Positions 9,538-17,869 of a stretch of DNA of 64,000 nucleotides are shown here, in pieces. Below the pieces are notes generated by a model that was not told the origin of the DNA, made no database searches, and saw only the letters and a list, made by a program, of their open reading frames with translations. A program made the position numbers and the translations under genes. How positions within the stretch are numbered: the stretch's first letter is position 1; every line of letters starts with the position of its first letter. The DNA lies in NCBI RefSeq assembly GCF_014207355.1, contig NZ_JACHEF010000003.1, forward strand, positions 843,763 to 907,762. The letters run 5' to 3'. Source of the DNA: Mesorhizobium sangaii. GTDB taxonomy: Bacteria; Pseudomonadota; Alphaproteobacteria; Rhizobiales; Rhizobiaceae.

Positions 9538-9966
9538 TCAATCGTAGAGATTATACTTTGCCCAATCGGCTTCCGGAATCTCGTCGCCGATCCGATAGCG
9601 GAGTTGCAGGACTTCCATATGGTCGGGCGCCGTCTGGCACTTGAATTTCAGCCGGTACCATTGCCCTTTGCTGCGAAACGCAGCACCCGGACTTCTGATC
9701 GCATCGGCGCCCATCTCTGGAGTCGCGAAGGCGTAGGCGACGACGCGATCCGCCTTGAACTTGCGATCGTCATGGGTGATCCGGTCGAGCACCTCAGCGT
9801 CACAACGCTGTTCAAGACGGGTTTGGGGATCGAGTTTCAACAGGCCGGCGCGCAAAGCGTTGTCCATTGCGTTGACCGGGAAACCCAGTGTCACGGACGC
9901 AAAACCCAGTGTCACGGACGCCAGGCCCATCATGCAGAGCTTCTTCATGGGTGGGACAAGCATCAT
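9538..9966 (-). CDS. DUF930 family secreted protein
   Basis: A 142-residue protein with an N-terminal hydrophobic export signal and a DUF930 domain, a family found mainly in Rhizobiales and of unknown function. Recognisable features are RCDAEVLDRI near residue 54-63, DRVVAYAF, GAAFRSKGQWYRLKFKCQT and DEIPEADWAKYNLYD at the C-terminus; two cysteines in the mature part could form a disulfide. The start may be the ATG for MMLVPP or the inner MKKLCMMG (9948); neither has a strong ribosome site. The signal region contains an exact seven-residue duplication (ASVTLGF twice) from a 21-bp tandem repeat. Confidence 0.85.
   Translation of the reverse strand: MMLVPPMKKLCMMGLASVTLGFASVTLGFPVNAMDNALRAGLLKLDPQTRLEQRCDAEVLDRITHDDRKFKADRVVAYAFATPEMGADAIRSPGAAFRSKGQWYRLKFKCQTAPDHMEVLQLRYRIGDEIPEADWAKYNLYD
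9880..9921. repeat. 21-bp tandem duplication inside the DUF930 signal peptide
   Basis: Two 21-base units (9880-9900 and 9901-9921) differ only at their first base and encode ASVTLGF twice on the minus strand. The duplication keeps frame and lengthens the hydrophobic core of the signal peptide. Confidence 0.9.
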
Positions 9967-10022
9967 ATTTTGTCGGAAAAATCAACCAAGGGGAGGGCCC
10001 CGAACCCCCCAGGCGACTTCAA

Positions 10023-10727
10023 TCAAATGGCCGTTGCGTTCAAAATTGCGTGTCGAGATTCATCATGCGACGGCTGCGGCCAACGGACCAACGAGGCACG
10101 GCCGGCATCCGTGAGATCGTAGAGGCCGCGATCGACGCGCGCGAACCAGCCATAGACATTGTGCCGCAGAATTTTTGGCGCGATCGGCGTCAGCGCCTTC
10201 AGATCACGTGGGCGCTTGGGTCCATCCGCCATGGCGGCGGCGCAGGCAAGCGCGCTTTGGCGATAGGCGGTCATGATCGGATTGCGCGATCCTCCTCCCG
10301 CAACGGGATCGCCGCGACGGCGCTGGTGCTCGTCGACCAGGCGAGAGCGCCGGCGCGCATTCTTGCGCGGCGCCACGGCGATCGGACTGAGAAGCACCTC
10401 GACCCGGTCGCTCGCGGTCACGCCAAGCAGGCCGAAGCCAAGCCGGCGGCAGAGATTGCGAAACCGCGCATCGCCTTCGCGTCCCTTTCCCCGAGCCGAC
10501 ATGCGCGCGGCCAGCCACACCTCGTCGCAGGCCGTCGCGCGGTCCACGCCCTGCAGCACGAGTTCAAGATTGAACTGGAGCTTCAGCTCGCAGATGACGA
10601 CGATGGGCGGCTCTCCGTCGCGCAACGCGACGATGTCGCAGCCACCGATCTCGCCCTTGACGACGAAGTCGAGGCCTTCGAGGAACCGCTTCACCGGCGC
10701 ATAAAGTGAGGTCTCGTTCATAGCCAA
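10023..10727 (-). CDS. DUF2161 family PD-(D/E)XK nuclease-like protein
   Basis: A 234-residue protein of the DUF2161 (predicted phosphodiesterase) family. The N-terminal part has GGCDIVAL near residue 28-35 and VVICELKLQF near 43-52, which supply the D and E-x-K residues of a PD-(D/E)XK nuclease fold. The C-terminal part (about 145-234) resembles a winged-helix region (YGWFARVDRGLYDLTDAGR). The family is conserved in Rhizobiales and Rhodobacterales, but its DNA target or cellular role is unknown to me. It is a stand-alone gene. Confidence 0.85.
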   Translation of the reverse strand: MAMNETSLYAPVKRFLEGLDFVVKGEIGGCDIVALRDGEPPIVVICELKLQFNLELVLQGVDRATACDEVWLAARMSARGKGREGDARFRNLCRRLGFGLLGVTASDRVEVLLSPIAVAPRKNARRRSRLVDEHQRRRGDPVAGGGSRNPIMTAYRQSALACAAAMADGPKRPRDLKALTPIAPKILRHNVYGWFARVDRGLYDLTDAGRASLVRWPQPSHDESRHAILNATAI

Positions 10728-10813
10728 GGTTTAGCCGATTCGGCGCAAAAAGCCTTCCTGCCGGCGCACAGCAGGAGACAGTCTCCTTTGCCGAACGGCT
10801 CTCCATTGAGGAC

Positions 10814-10984
10814 ATGGAAGCCTGCGAGCCCGGCACCGCAGCCTTTGATCATGAAAAAGTGAGGCCGCCGTCCGGAATATTAGAGACGACTGATGCGCTT
10901 GTGTCGCATCAGTGTCGCAATCGCGCGATAATTAACCAATGCGCGATTGACGAACGCAGCGTGACGCGCGTCCTCCCAAGATGA
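10814..10984 (+). CDS. Possible small protein (56 aa), uncertain
   Basis: An ATG with GAGG four bases upstream opens a 56-codon frame beginning MEACEPGTAAFDHEKVRPPSG and ending at the TGA just before a hairpin and T-run. The position in an otherwise empty gap and the downstream terminator-like structure favour a short transcript. Against it, an 8-bp inverted repeat (AATCGCGC at 10919, GCGCGATT at 10941) lies inside the frame and could instead be a regulatory site. No family is recognised. Confidence 0.3.
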   Translation: MEACEPGTAAFDHEKVRPPSGILETTDALVSHQCRNRAIINQCAIDERSVTRVLPR

Positions 10985-11020
10985 CCCCTCTGGTCCCTGC
11001 CGGTGGGGTTTTCTTTTTCA
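10984..11020 (+). terminator. Candidate intrinsic terminator
   Basis: ACCCC at 10984-10988 pairs with GGGGT at 11005-11009, with further GG/CC pairing inside, followed by TTTTCTTTTT. It lies directly after the possible 56-codon frame on the plus strand. Confidence 0.45.
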
Positions 11021-11078
11021 AAGAACCATACCGGCGCTCGCGAAGGTGGAAGCAAACCTGTCGCGATGCCTTGCGACG

Positions 11079-11882
11079 TCAGCCTTCCGCTTCGGTGCTC
11101 GATGCTGTTGGATTCGATCGCTGCCTGCGGGGCTGGAGCGGATAGCCGACCTGGCCAAAGTAGGTCGAAGGGACCGGATCATCGACGCCGTACTTCTCCG
11201 GCACCTTGTCGCCGGTGGCATTGTAGGTGCCGAACATCACGTCGAGGAAGGGCAACTGCCCGGCGAAGTTCTTGTCATAGGCTTCGCGCTGATTGGCATG
11301 GTGCCAGCGATGGAACTGCGGGCTGGCGATCAGCCACTTCAAGGGGCCGAACGAAATCCGTATGTTCGAATGGACCAGCATCGTGTGCCAAAAATAGATG
11401 ATCGAAAAGATGGCGATCGAGGCTTCCGAGAAACCAAGGAAGAAGACCGGCATCAGTGATATTGCCTTCGTGACTATGATGTCGACCGGGTGAGAGTGGA
11501 AAGCACCGAGCCAGTCCAACTCCTTGATGCCGTGGTGAATGGCATGGAACTTCCAAAGCGCAGGGATTTTGTGGAAGGCGCGATGTGCCCAGTAGACGCC
11601 GAGATCGGTGATCAGGATGATTTCCGCAACCTGTAGCCAGACGGGCTGGCCGCCGACGGCTTGCGTTATCGATTGCGGGACAAGCATTGCCGCGAGGCCG
11701 AGGACACCGGCGGCCATCAAGACGACGGCTGCCTTTACGATGAAGCTGTTGAACAGCAGGTAGATCACATCGACGGCAAAGCCATCGCGGAGGATCTTTT
11801 GCGGCCGCTCGGCAAACAGATGTTCGAACGGAATGAAGATCAGCGCGCAGATCAACAGCGCCTTGATACCAAAGATATCCAT
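11079..11882 (-). CDS. Sterol desaturase / fatty acid hydroxylase family protein
   Basis: A 267-residue membrane di-iron hydroxylase. The histidine boxes HRAFH (about residue 100-104), HAIHH (113-117) and HRWHH (194-198) are all present, and a further HSH lies between them. Four to five hydrophobic segments surround them. Such enzymes hydroxylate or desaturate lipids at the membrane face; alphaproteobacterial members act on carotenoids, ornithine lipids or hopanoid-type lipids, so the substrate is open. Length is normal. The last 20 residues are polar and rich in Arg, Ser and Thr. Confidence 0.88.
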   Translation of the reverse strand: MDIFGIKALLICALIFIPFEHLFAERPQKILRDGFAVDVIYLLFNSFIVKAAVVLMAAGVLGLAAMLVPQSITQAVGGQPVWLQVAEIILITDLGVYWAHRAFHKIPALWKFHAIHHGIKELDWLGAFHSHPVDIIVTKAISLMPVFFLGFSEASIAIFSIIYFWHTMLVHSNIRISFGPLKWLIASPQFHRWHHANQREAYDKNFAGQLPFLDVMFGTYNATGDKVPEKYGVDDPVPSTYFGQVGYPLQPRRQRSNPTASSTEAEG

Positions 11883-11942
11883 TCACCCGCCTCTATCGCC
11901 CTGGCTTTCGTGTCACCCGCGGAAAGCCGGTGATTCGCTAGT

Positions 11943-12866
11943 TTAGCGCGCTAAGCCGCGTTTGATGCAATCGACCACCGCCCTTACCGGGGCGGATGCG
12001 CGCCAGGTCGTGCTGGAGGTTATGGCATCCTCGCGAGCCTGCGCGTCCCGGGTCGTCTGTCGCGCACGTTCAACCTCCTCGACCAGCCGCGAATTGTCCG
12101 AGCGCAGGTGCTCCAGCTCGGCATCGTTTTGCCGCGAGTGCACGCTGGCTATGTGAGACCACAGCTGCCGTTGCCAGCGGTCCAGGGACGTCTCCCGGTC
12201 CAAGGCATGAGGCTGGAGCTGATCCCGGACCGCGGATGCGAGCCTGCCGAGGCCCATGACTGCCACGGTGTCGGGAAGGAACGCCGTCTCATGCTCGATG
12301 CCGAGATGATCGAGAAAGCGCTCCGCATTGACAATGGCATCCGCGATCAGGTTGGCGTCGTGGAAGGAAATGATGCAGTCCGGCTTCATCAGCCCGAGAA
12401 CGCCGACAAAGTCCGAAAAACAGGCCGTGTTGGTGTGCTCCGCGTCGATCAGCGCGAGCGTCGCCTTGGGCTCGATCGACTGGGGCGGCACATCGGAAAC
12501 GTCGCTATCAATGGTGGTCAGCTTGGCCATTGCGTCGGGCGGAAGCTTGTCCGACAGCAAGGCAACCATCCGGGCCGCCGTGTTGTCAGGGTAGTGAAAA
12601 ACCTCGGCACGTTCGTCGGGCTGGGTCGCCGGCCGCAGATCGACCGATATCACCGCCTCGCAGGCCGGATCGATCAAATGCGGCAACAGGCTGCCGCCGA
12701 TATCCGAACCAACCTCGAGATAGACGTAGCGGCCGAGCGTCGATCGCGCGAAGTTCTGCACGCGCAGGAAACTTGTGCGGTCACTGAGCGTGCTTCCGGT
12801 ATCGACCTGGAAAACAGCAATGTCGAGCGTCTCGATCATGCCCATCGCTTGATTGGCGGTTAGCAT
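11943..12866 (-). CDS. Class I SAM methyltransferase-like protein with C-terminal coiled coil
   Basis: A 307-residue protein. Residues about 35-185 look like a Rossmann methyltransferase of the Methyltransf_24 type: YVYLEVGSDIGGSL as the SAM-binding loop, ISVDLRPA after it, LALIDAEHT and IISFHDANL as later core strands. Residues about 245-275 form a polar coiled coil (ELEHLRSDNSRLVEEVERAR). The end, SSTTWRASAPVRAV, resembles the TWR-x-T-x-PLR tail of surface-glycan glycosyltransferases. It is divergent from the TylF-like gene at 13010 and probably belongs with the glycan-type cluster. Confidence 0.7.
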   Translation of the reverse strand: MLTANQAMGMIETLDIAVFQVDTGSTLSDRTSFLRVQNFARSTLGRYVYLEVGSDIGGSLLPHLIDPACEAVISVDLRPATQPDERAEVFHYPDNTAARMVALLSDKLPPDAMAKLTTIDSDVSDVPPQSIEPKATLALIDAEHTNTACFSDFVGVLGLMKPDCIISFHDANLIADAIVNAERFLDHLGIEHETAFLPDTVAVMGLGRLASAVRDQLQPHALDRETSLDRWQRQLWSHIASVHSRQNDAELEHLRSDNSRLVEEVERARQTTRDAQAREDAITSSTTWRASAPVRAVVDCIKRGLAR

Positions 12867-13009
12867 TCAGGGGCTCCCATTGGACAATTATTCGCCGCTC
12901 ACTTGCATGGCGCGACGGGTTGGATCGCGCAAATCCTGTTGCACTTCGGCTGGATATCCGCAACAGCGTATTTCGCCATGGAACTGTTGCGCGCCTTGAA
13001 AGGTCGACG

Positions 13010-13768
13010 ATGAACCGCCTCTATACTGATCTCCTGATCAAGATCATCGCCAACACGATCTACGGCTCTGGTTCGCAGGTGATCGATCCCTCGAAAATCG
13101 GAGAGTCGACCCCCTTTAATCGCGAGGATCGCCTCGTGGGTCGCGATTGGCCGACGGTTGCGCACTCGATGGCGGGCGTCAGGCGCCTGACAAATGTGCG
13201 CGACCTCGTCCAGCGAGTCATCAATGAGAACGTGCCCGGGGATTTGATCGAGACCGGCGTCTGGCGCGGTGGCTGCTGCATCCTCATGAGAGGCGTGCTG
13301 GCCGCCAACGGGATCACGGACAGGAAGGTGTATGTCGCGGACTCGTTCGACGGTTTGCCACCGCCGGACCCCGAGAATTTTCCGGCTGACTTGGGTGACA
13401 GGCTGCACGAGTACCGGCAGCTTGCGATTGATCAGGCACAGGTCGAATCCAACTTTGCCGCCTATGACCTCCTGGACGACCAGGTGGTCTTCGTCAAAGG
13501 CCTGTTCGGGGACACCTTGCCTGGCCTGAAAGCCGGTCCATTCGCCCTGATTCGACTGGACGGCGATATGTACGAGTCGACGATGGACAGCCTCGAAGCG
13601 ATTTATCCAAGGCTGTCGCCCGGCGGGTTCGCGATCATCGATGACATGGCGTTTGGGCCATGCCGGCAAGCGGTCGACGACTACCGCACTCGCAACGGCA
13701 TCAAAGCCGAGATCCACGAGATAGACTGGACGGGCGGTTGGTGGCAGAAGCCAATGGCTGACAACTGA
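13010..13768 (+). CDS. TylF/MycF family O-methyltransferase
   Basis: A 252-residue SAM-dependent methyltransferase of the macrocin O-methyltransferase family, which methylates sugar hydroxyls. Conserved features are GDLIETGVWRGGCCILMRGVL (SAM loop), YVADSFDGLPPPDP, FVKGLFGDTLP and FALIRLDGDMYESTMDSLE, with the metal-binding aspartates in LDGDMY and IIDDM. The ATG at 13010 (MNRLYTDLL) has AGG seven bases upstream and matches the family start; an open frame reaches back to 12920. It begins a plus-strand run of three genes with gaps of 14 and -4 bases. Likely role: methylating a sugar of a surface glycan. Confidence 0.85.
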   Translation: MNRLYTDLLIKIIANTIYGSGSQVIDPSKIGESTPFNREDRLVGRDWPTVAHSMAGVRRLTNVRDLVQRVINENVPGDLIETGVWRGGCCILMRGVLAANGITDRKVYVADSFDGLPPPDPENFPADLGDRLHEYRQLAIDQAQVESNFAAYDLLDDQVVFVKGLFGDTLPGLKAGPFALIRLDGDMYESTMDSLEAIYPRLSPGGFAIIDDMAFGPCRQAVDDYRTRNGIKAEIHEIDWTGGWWQKPMADN

Positions 13769-13782
13769 GCCACGGAATCGCG

Positions 13783-15810
13783 ATGAAAACGAACACCCTG
13801 TCCGTCGTTGTTGTCGCCTACAACATTCCCCGAGAACTGCCGCGAACCTTGCTTTCGCTCGCAACGCCCTACCAGCAAGACGTGACGACGGATGACTACG
13901 AGGTCATCGTCGTCGACAACGGATCGTCACCGGTCGTTGGCGAGGGGCTGGTTGCGGACTATGGGCCGAACTTTCGCCTGCTGCGCATCGATGACGCATT
14001 GCCTTCGCCCGCGGCTGCCGTCAATCGCGGGATAAGGGAGGCGAGGGGTGACAACATCGGCGTGATGATCGACGGCGCGCGGATCGTGACGCCCGGGTTG
14101 GTGCATTTCGCTCGCGTCGGCCTGGGCATGGCTCCGACGGCAGTCGTGGCCGCGCCTGGCTGGTATCTTGGCAGCGACACCCAGGTGAATGCCCGTAGCA
14201 ATGGCTATACGAAGGCCATCGAGGATTCGCTTTTGCAATCGATCCGATGGCCGGAAGATGGGTATCGGCTGTTCGAGATCGGGACGATGGACGAGTCGTC
14301 GGTCGATCCGTGGTTCACGCCGATATCCGAAGCCAATGCCCTGTTCATGAGCCGGGAGAGCTGGCAGGCGATCGGCGGAATGGATGAGCGGTTCACCTAT
14401 CCGGGAGGCGGCTTCGTCAACATCGACACGCTGGAACGTGCGATGGAGATGCCGCAGGCAAAGCTCATCCTCACTCTGGGGGAGGCTACATTTCACCAGT
14501 TGCACGGGGGTGTCGCCACCAACGCAACCGTCGAGCAGCCCAAACACTGGCTCCTCTGGAAGGCCGAAAGGGACGCGTTGAGGGGTCGCGAGCACTTTAG
14601 CTTTCACGCCCCCTCGGCGTTCGTGGGATCGCTGCCTCCAGCGCTTGCGCCGCACCTTGCCCGCGCCCTGATTGTGTCTCCACACGGCGCCGGGCCAGCC
14701 ACGGCCGCGGGCTTCAGGGCGCAATTGAAGCCGTCGGAAGAATCCGCGCCGACCAACCAGGCCGCCGCCGCACTCGTCGAGTTGGCCAAGGTCGAGTTGG
14801 AGCGCGGGAATTACAAGGCGGCGGCAGATGTCGCCCGAATGGCAAGCAGCCATGCACCCGCCGAGCTGGCAACGTCGCGCGTGCTTTTATCCGCCGGCCT
14901 TCTTTCGCGGTACAATGAGCATCGCGATGCCGCCTATTTCACGGCGATCGGCGATGCGCACCGTGTCATCGGCGAGAACGAAACCGCCGACATTCAATAC
15001 CGCAACGCATTGGCACTTGCCGCCGATAGCGTGGGTGCCCATGCCGGCCTGGCCAGCATCCGGATGTCGGGGCCCTCCTATTACGACTGGCTGGAGCGTC
15101 TCTACGCGGAACTGAAGCCAGCCGTGGTGGTGGAGATAGGCGTCTTTGACGGCGTATCGCTTTCCAAGGTGAAGGCACCAACCCTCGCAATAGGCATCGA
15201 TCCCAATCCACGCGCCACGCTGGCGCTCGGCGCGCAAACGCACATTTTTCCGGAGACGAGTGACGCCTTCTTCGATCGCGGTGGAGCGGACGACCTGCTT
15301 GCCGGCCGCCCGGTCGGTGTCGGGTTCATCGACGGTCTGCACACTTTCGACCAGGTGCTGCGCGACTTTGCCAACCTTGAACGCTACTGCGACGCCGGCT
15401 CGGTTCTGCTCGTGCACGACACCGCCGCCCTGGACGACGCGACGCAAAGGGTTCCGCCGACGACGCAATTCCACACTGGCGACGTCTGGAAACTGGTTCC
15501 TGCGCTCAAGACGCTGCGCCCCGATCTCGACGTGTTCACCATTGCCACGCCCTGGACCGGGCTCACCGTCATATCCGGCTTCGGCAAGGGCAGATACGAT
15601 CGTTCATGGATCGTCGACGCCGGTCAACGTTTTGCAAACATGGAGTTTGCCGAGATCGAGGCAAACCTTGGCGAAGCGCTTGGCCTGGTTGCAAACGAAT
15701 GGGAGCCGGTGCTTGCACGGATCAGGGCCAACCTCGTCGGCAAAGGGGGTGGCAACCACGATCAAGGCGGCTGGCGGCGGCAAATTGCGAAGCTGATGAA
15801 GAGGCTATGA
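13783..15810 (+). CDS. GT2 glycosyltransferase - TPR - methyltransferase fusion protein
   Basis: A 675-residue multidomain protein. Residues about 5-280 are a GT-A family 2 glycosyltransferase: LSVVVVAYNIPRELPRTLLS at the start, YEVIVVDNGSSP, MIDGARIVTPG in place of the usual DxD region, and WQAIGGMDERF. Residues about 325-430 are helical TPR-like repeats (AAAALVELAKVELERGNY). Residues about 430-620 form a class I methyltransferase (VVVEIGVFDGVSLSKVKA, AIGIDPNPRA, VGFIDGLHTFDQ, VLLVHDTAALDD). Its stop overlaps the start of the next methyltransferase gene. It probably both extends and methylates a surface glycan. The weak DxD region is odd for an active transferase. Confidence 0.82.
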   Translation: MKTNTLSVVVVAYNIPRELPRTLLSLATPYQQDVTTDDYEVIVVDNGSSPVVGEGLVADYGPNFRLLRIDDALPSPAAAVNRGIREARGDNIGVMIDGARIVTPGLVHFARVGLGMAPTAVVAAPGWYLGSDTQVNARSNGYTKAIEDSLLQSIRWPEDGYRLFEIGTMDESSVDPWFTPISEANALFMSRESWQAIGGMDERFTYPGGGFVNIDTLERAMEMPQAKLILTLGEATFHQLHGGVATNATVEQPKHWLLWKAERDALRGREHFSFHAPSAFVGSLPPALAPHLARALIVSPHGAGPATAAGFRAQLKPSEESAPTNQAAAALVELAKVELERGNYKAAADVARMASSHAPAELATSRVLLSAGLLSRYNEHRDAAYFTAIGDAHRVIGENETADIQYRNALALAADSVGAHAGLASIRMSGPSYYDWLERLYAELKPAVVVEIGVFDGVSLSKVKAPTLAIGIDPNPRATLALGAQTHIFPETSDAFFDRGGADDLLAGRPVGVGFIDGLHTFDQVLRDFANLERYCDAGSVLLVHDTAALDDATQRVPPTTQFHTGDVWKLVPALKTLRPDLDVFTIATPWTGLTVISGFGKGRYDRSWIVDAGQRFANMEFAEIEANLGEALGLVANEWEPVLARIRANLVGKGGGNHDQGGWRRQIAKLMKRL

Positions 15811-16460
15811 TGGGCGGGTTCCTGCATCAGTACTTTTTGAACAACAGCGGCAAGGAGCTTTACAAGTGGCTGCACTATTTCGACGTCTACGAGCGCCACT
15901 TCGAACGGTTCAGAAACCGGAGGCCGGTCGTCGTTGAGATCGGCGTCTACAAGGGCGGATCGCTCGAGATGTGGCGTGCTTATTTCGGCGAGGGCGCGCG
16001 AATCGTCGGAGTAGACATCGATCCCGCATGCAAGGCTCACGAGTCCGAAGGGGTCGAGGTTTTCATTGGAAGCCAGGACGACCCTCGACTGCTCGACCGG
16101 ATCGTCGAGAAATATGGCCCCATCGACATCGTCATCGATGATGGCAGCCACATGATGGATCATGTCATTGCGACCTTCGAGCATCTCTACCATCATGTGC
16201 AGCCGAACGGCGTCTATTTCGTCGAGGACACGCATACGAGCTATTGGGATGACTATGGCGGAGGGCTGCGCAAGCCAGGATCGTTCATGGAATTCGCCAA
16301 GGGAAAGCTCGACGAGATCAACGCGCATCACGCGCGCGGCGCCTTGCCGCCGAACGCCTTCACCCATGCAACAGACTCGATCTGCGTCTATGACAGCATT
16401 GTCGTCTTTGAAAAACGGCCGCAGGGCAGACGTCAGTCGCTCTTGACAGGGCAGGGGTAG
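15807..16460 (+). CDS. Class I SAM methyltransferase (CmcI/Methyltransf_24-like)
   Basis: A 217-residue methyltransferase. Features are RPVVVEIGVYKGGSLEMWRAY (SAM loop), IVGVDIDPACKAHE, IDIVIDDGSHMMDHV and GVYFVEDTHTSYW, typical of the cephalosporin hydroxylase/rhamnosyl O-methyltransferase group. The start is the ATG at 15807 (ATGA overlap with the fusion gene) or the ATG at 15810; the frame extending back to 15606 lies inside the fusion gene. Translational coupling to the GT2 fusion suggests both act on the same glycan. Confidence 0.82.
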   Translation: MMGGFLHQYFLNNSGKELYKWLHYFDVYERHFERFRNRRPVVVEIGVYKGGSLEMWRAYFGEGARIVGVDIDPACKAHESEGVEVFIGSQDDPRLLDRIVEKYGPIDIVIDDGSHMMDHVIATFEHLYHHVQPNGVYFVEDTHTSYWDDYGGGLRKPGSFMEFAKGKLDEINAHHARGALPPNAFTHATDSICVYDSIVVFEKRPQGRRQSLLTGQG

Positions 16461-16501
16461 AATCCGCTCGAAGGTCTCGCCGCCTGCGATCTTGAGGGCA
16501 A

Positions 16502-17869
16502 TTATTCCCTGAAGGCTCGGGAAAGCTGATCGGTGATGGGTTTCATCAGATAAGACCAGACAGTGCGGTCACCGGTCTGGATGTGCAATTCTGCAGGCAT
16601 GCCCGGAATGAGCCGGGTTGCCGTTTTCAGGCAGACCGCCTCGTCTGTAATGTTGATGCGGGCCTCGTAATAGGCCGTCCGGTTGGCTGTGTCCTTGACC
16701 AGATCGGGGGAGATCCGATCGACCGTTCCATGACACTCCGGCGTGGTGTTGCGGTCGAAGGCCGAGAAGCGGATGACGACCGCCTGGCCAAGGCTGACAT
16801 CATCGATGCGCAAGGGCGGAACCTGGGCATCGATCACCAGATCGTCCGTCTGAGGCACGATCAGCATCATTGTCTCGCCAGACGCGACAACGCCGCCAAC
16901 CGTGTGGATCGCAAGTTCCTGCACGACGCCTGATTGCGGGGCCTTTATCGTCATATGGTCCAGCTGGTCCATGGCCACCTGCTTGCGCTCGACCAGTTCG
17001 GCCTCTTTGCCTTCGGCCTCGCGCAGGTCGGCGTTGGCGCTTTTGCGGAAGTCGTTGTCGAGCTGGATACTGGCCAGCGCGTTCTCGCTGATGCGCCCTT
17101 CCACTTCGGCGATCGCGGCCAGGAGCCTTCCGGCCTCGCCCTTTTGCTGGATCGTCTGCGTTTTCAGAGCGGTCAGGCGATCCAGCGATGCGAACCTCTT
17201 GGCGTAGAGATCCTGGATGATGACGAGGTCGTTGGTCGCCAGGTCGAGAGCTTCCAGGGCCGCGTCGCGCTGGGCCTTGAGGCCTTCGATCTGTTCGCGA
17301 TACTGATCGTTGCGGGTTCCAAGCTGCGCCTTCTGGCTTTCCAGAAGCGTCATGTTGCTTCGATGCAGCGCGTTTTCACCCGCAATGAGGATCGCCATTG
17401 CGGGATCGCTGGCGCGGGCGGACAGATCGTCCGGGATGATCATCTCGTCGCGGCCAATGGTCTCCGCCTCCAGGCGGGTCATCTGCAGCCGCGCGCGGTC
17501 CAGCTGCTGGCCAATGATGCCGAGATTTGCGCGTGCCACCGTGTCGTCGAAGCGAACCAGGACCTGGCCGGCCGTAACCTTGTCGCCATTTCGCACAAGG
17601 ATTTCGCGGACGGTACCGCCAGTCTGCTCCTGCACCTTCTTCACATTCGATTCCACCACCACCGTTCCGCTGGCGATGACCGCACCGGCAAGGGAAGTGG
17701 TCCCCGCCCAGATGCCGATGCCGCCAACAAGTGCCGCGACAACGACGAGGCCGGATCCAATGGTCCATCGAACTCCGTCACCACGCATCGACGAGCGTTG
17801 CAATGCGGGCAGGGTTGGTGCGTGCGAACGCGTCAGGTCGGCCGTTTGCGTGGGTGCGAGGCTCATCAT
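16502..17869 (-). CDS. Type I secretion membrane fusion protein (HlyD/PrsE family)
   Basis: A 455-residue periplasmic adaptor that links the secretion ATPase to an outer-membrane TolC-type channel. It has one N-terminal transmembrane helix (about residue 36-60), a lipoyl-like half motif KKVQEQTGGTVREILVRNGD, long coiled-coil hairpin arms (about 110-290) and a beta-barrel C-terminal part. It overlaps the ATPase gene by four bases, so the two are co-translated. No TolC gene is in the window; the outer-membrane partner must lie elsewhere. The nearby RTX proteins are its probable cargo. Confidence 0.92.
   Translation of the reverse strand: MMSLAPTQTADLTRSHAPTLPALQRSSMRGDGVRWTIGSGLVVVAALVGGIGIWAGTTSLAGAVIASGTVVVESNVKKVQEQTGGTVREILVRNGDKVTAGQVLVRFDDTVARANLGIIGQQLDRARLQMTRLEAETIGRDEMIIPDDLSARASDPAMAILIAGENALHRSNMTLLESQKAQLGTRNDQYREQIEGLKAQRDAALEALDLATNDLVIIQDLYAKRFASLDRLTALKTQTIQQKGEAGRLLAAIAEVEGRISENALASIQLDNDFRKSANADLREAEGKEAELVERKQVAMDQLDHMTIKAPQSGVVQELAIHTVGGVVASGETMMLIVPQTDDLVIDAQVPPLRIDDVSLGQAVVIRFSAFDRNTTPECHGTVDRISPDLVKDTANRTAYYEARINITDEAVCLKTATRLIPGMPAELHIQTGDRTVWSYLMKPITDQLSRAFRE

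Noticed and set aside
12899..13864. 321-residue minus-strand open frame
   Set aside because: Opposite the TylF-type methyltransferase, whose conserved motifs are clear on the plus strand.
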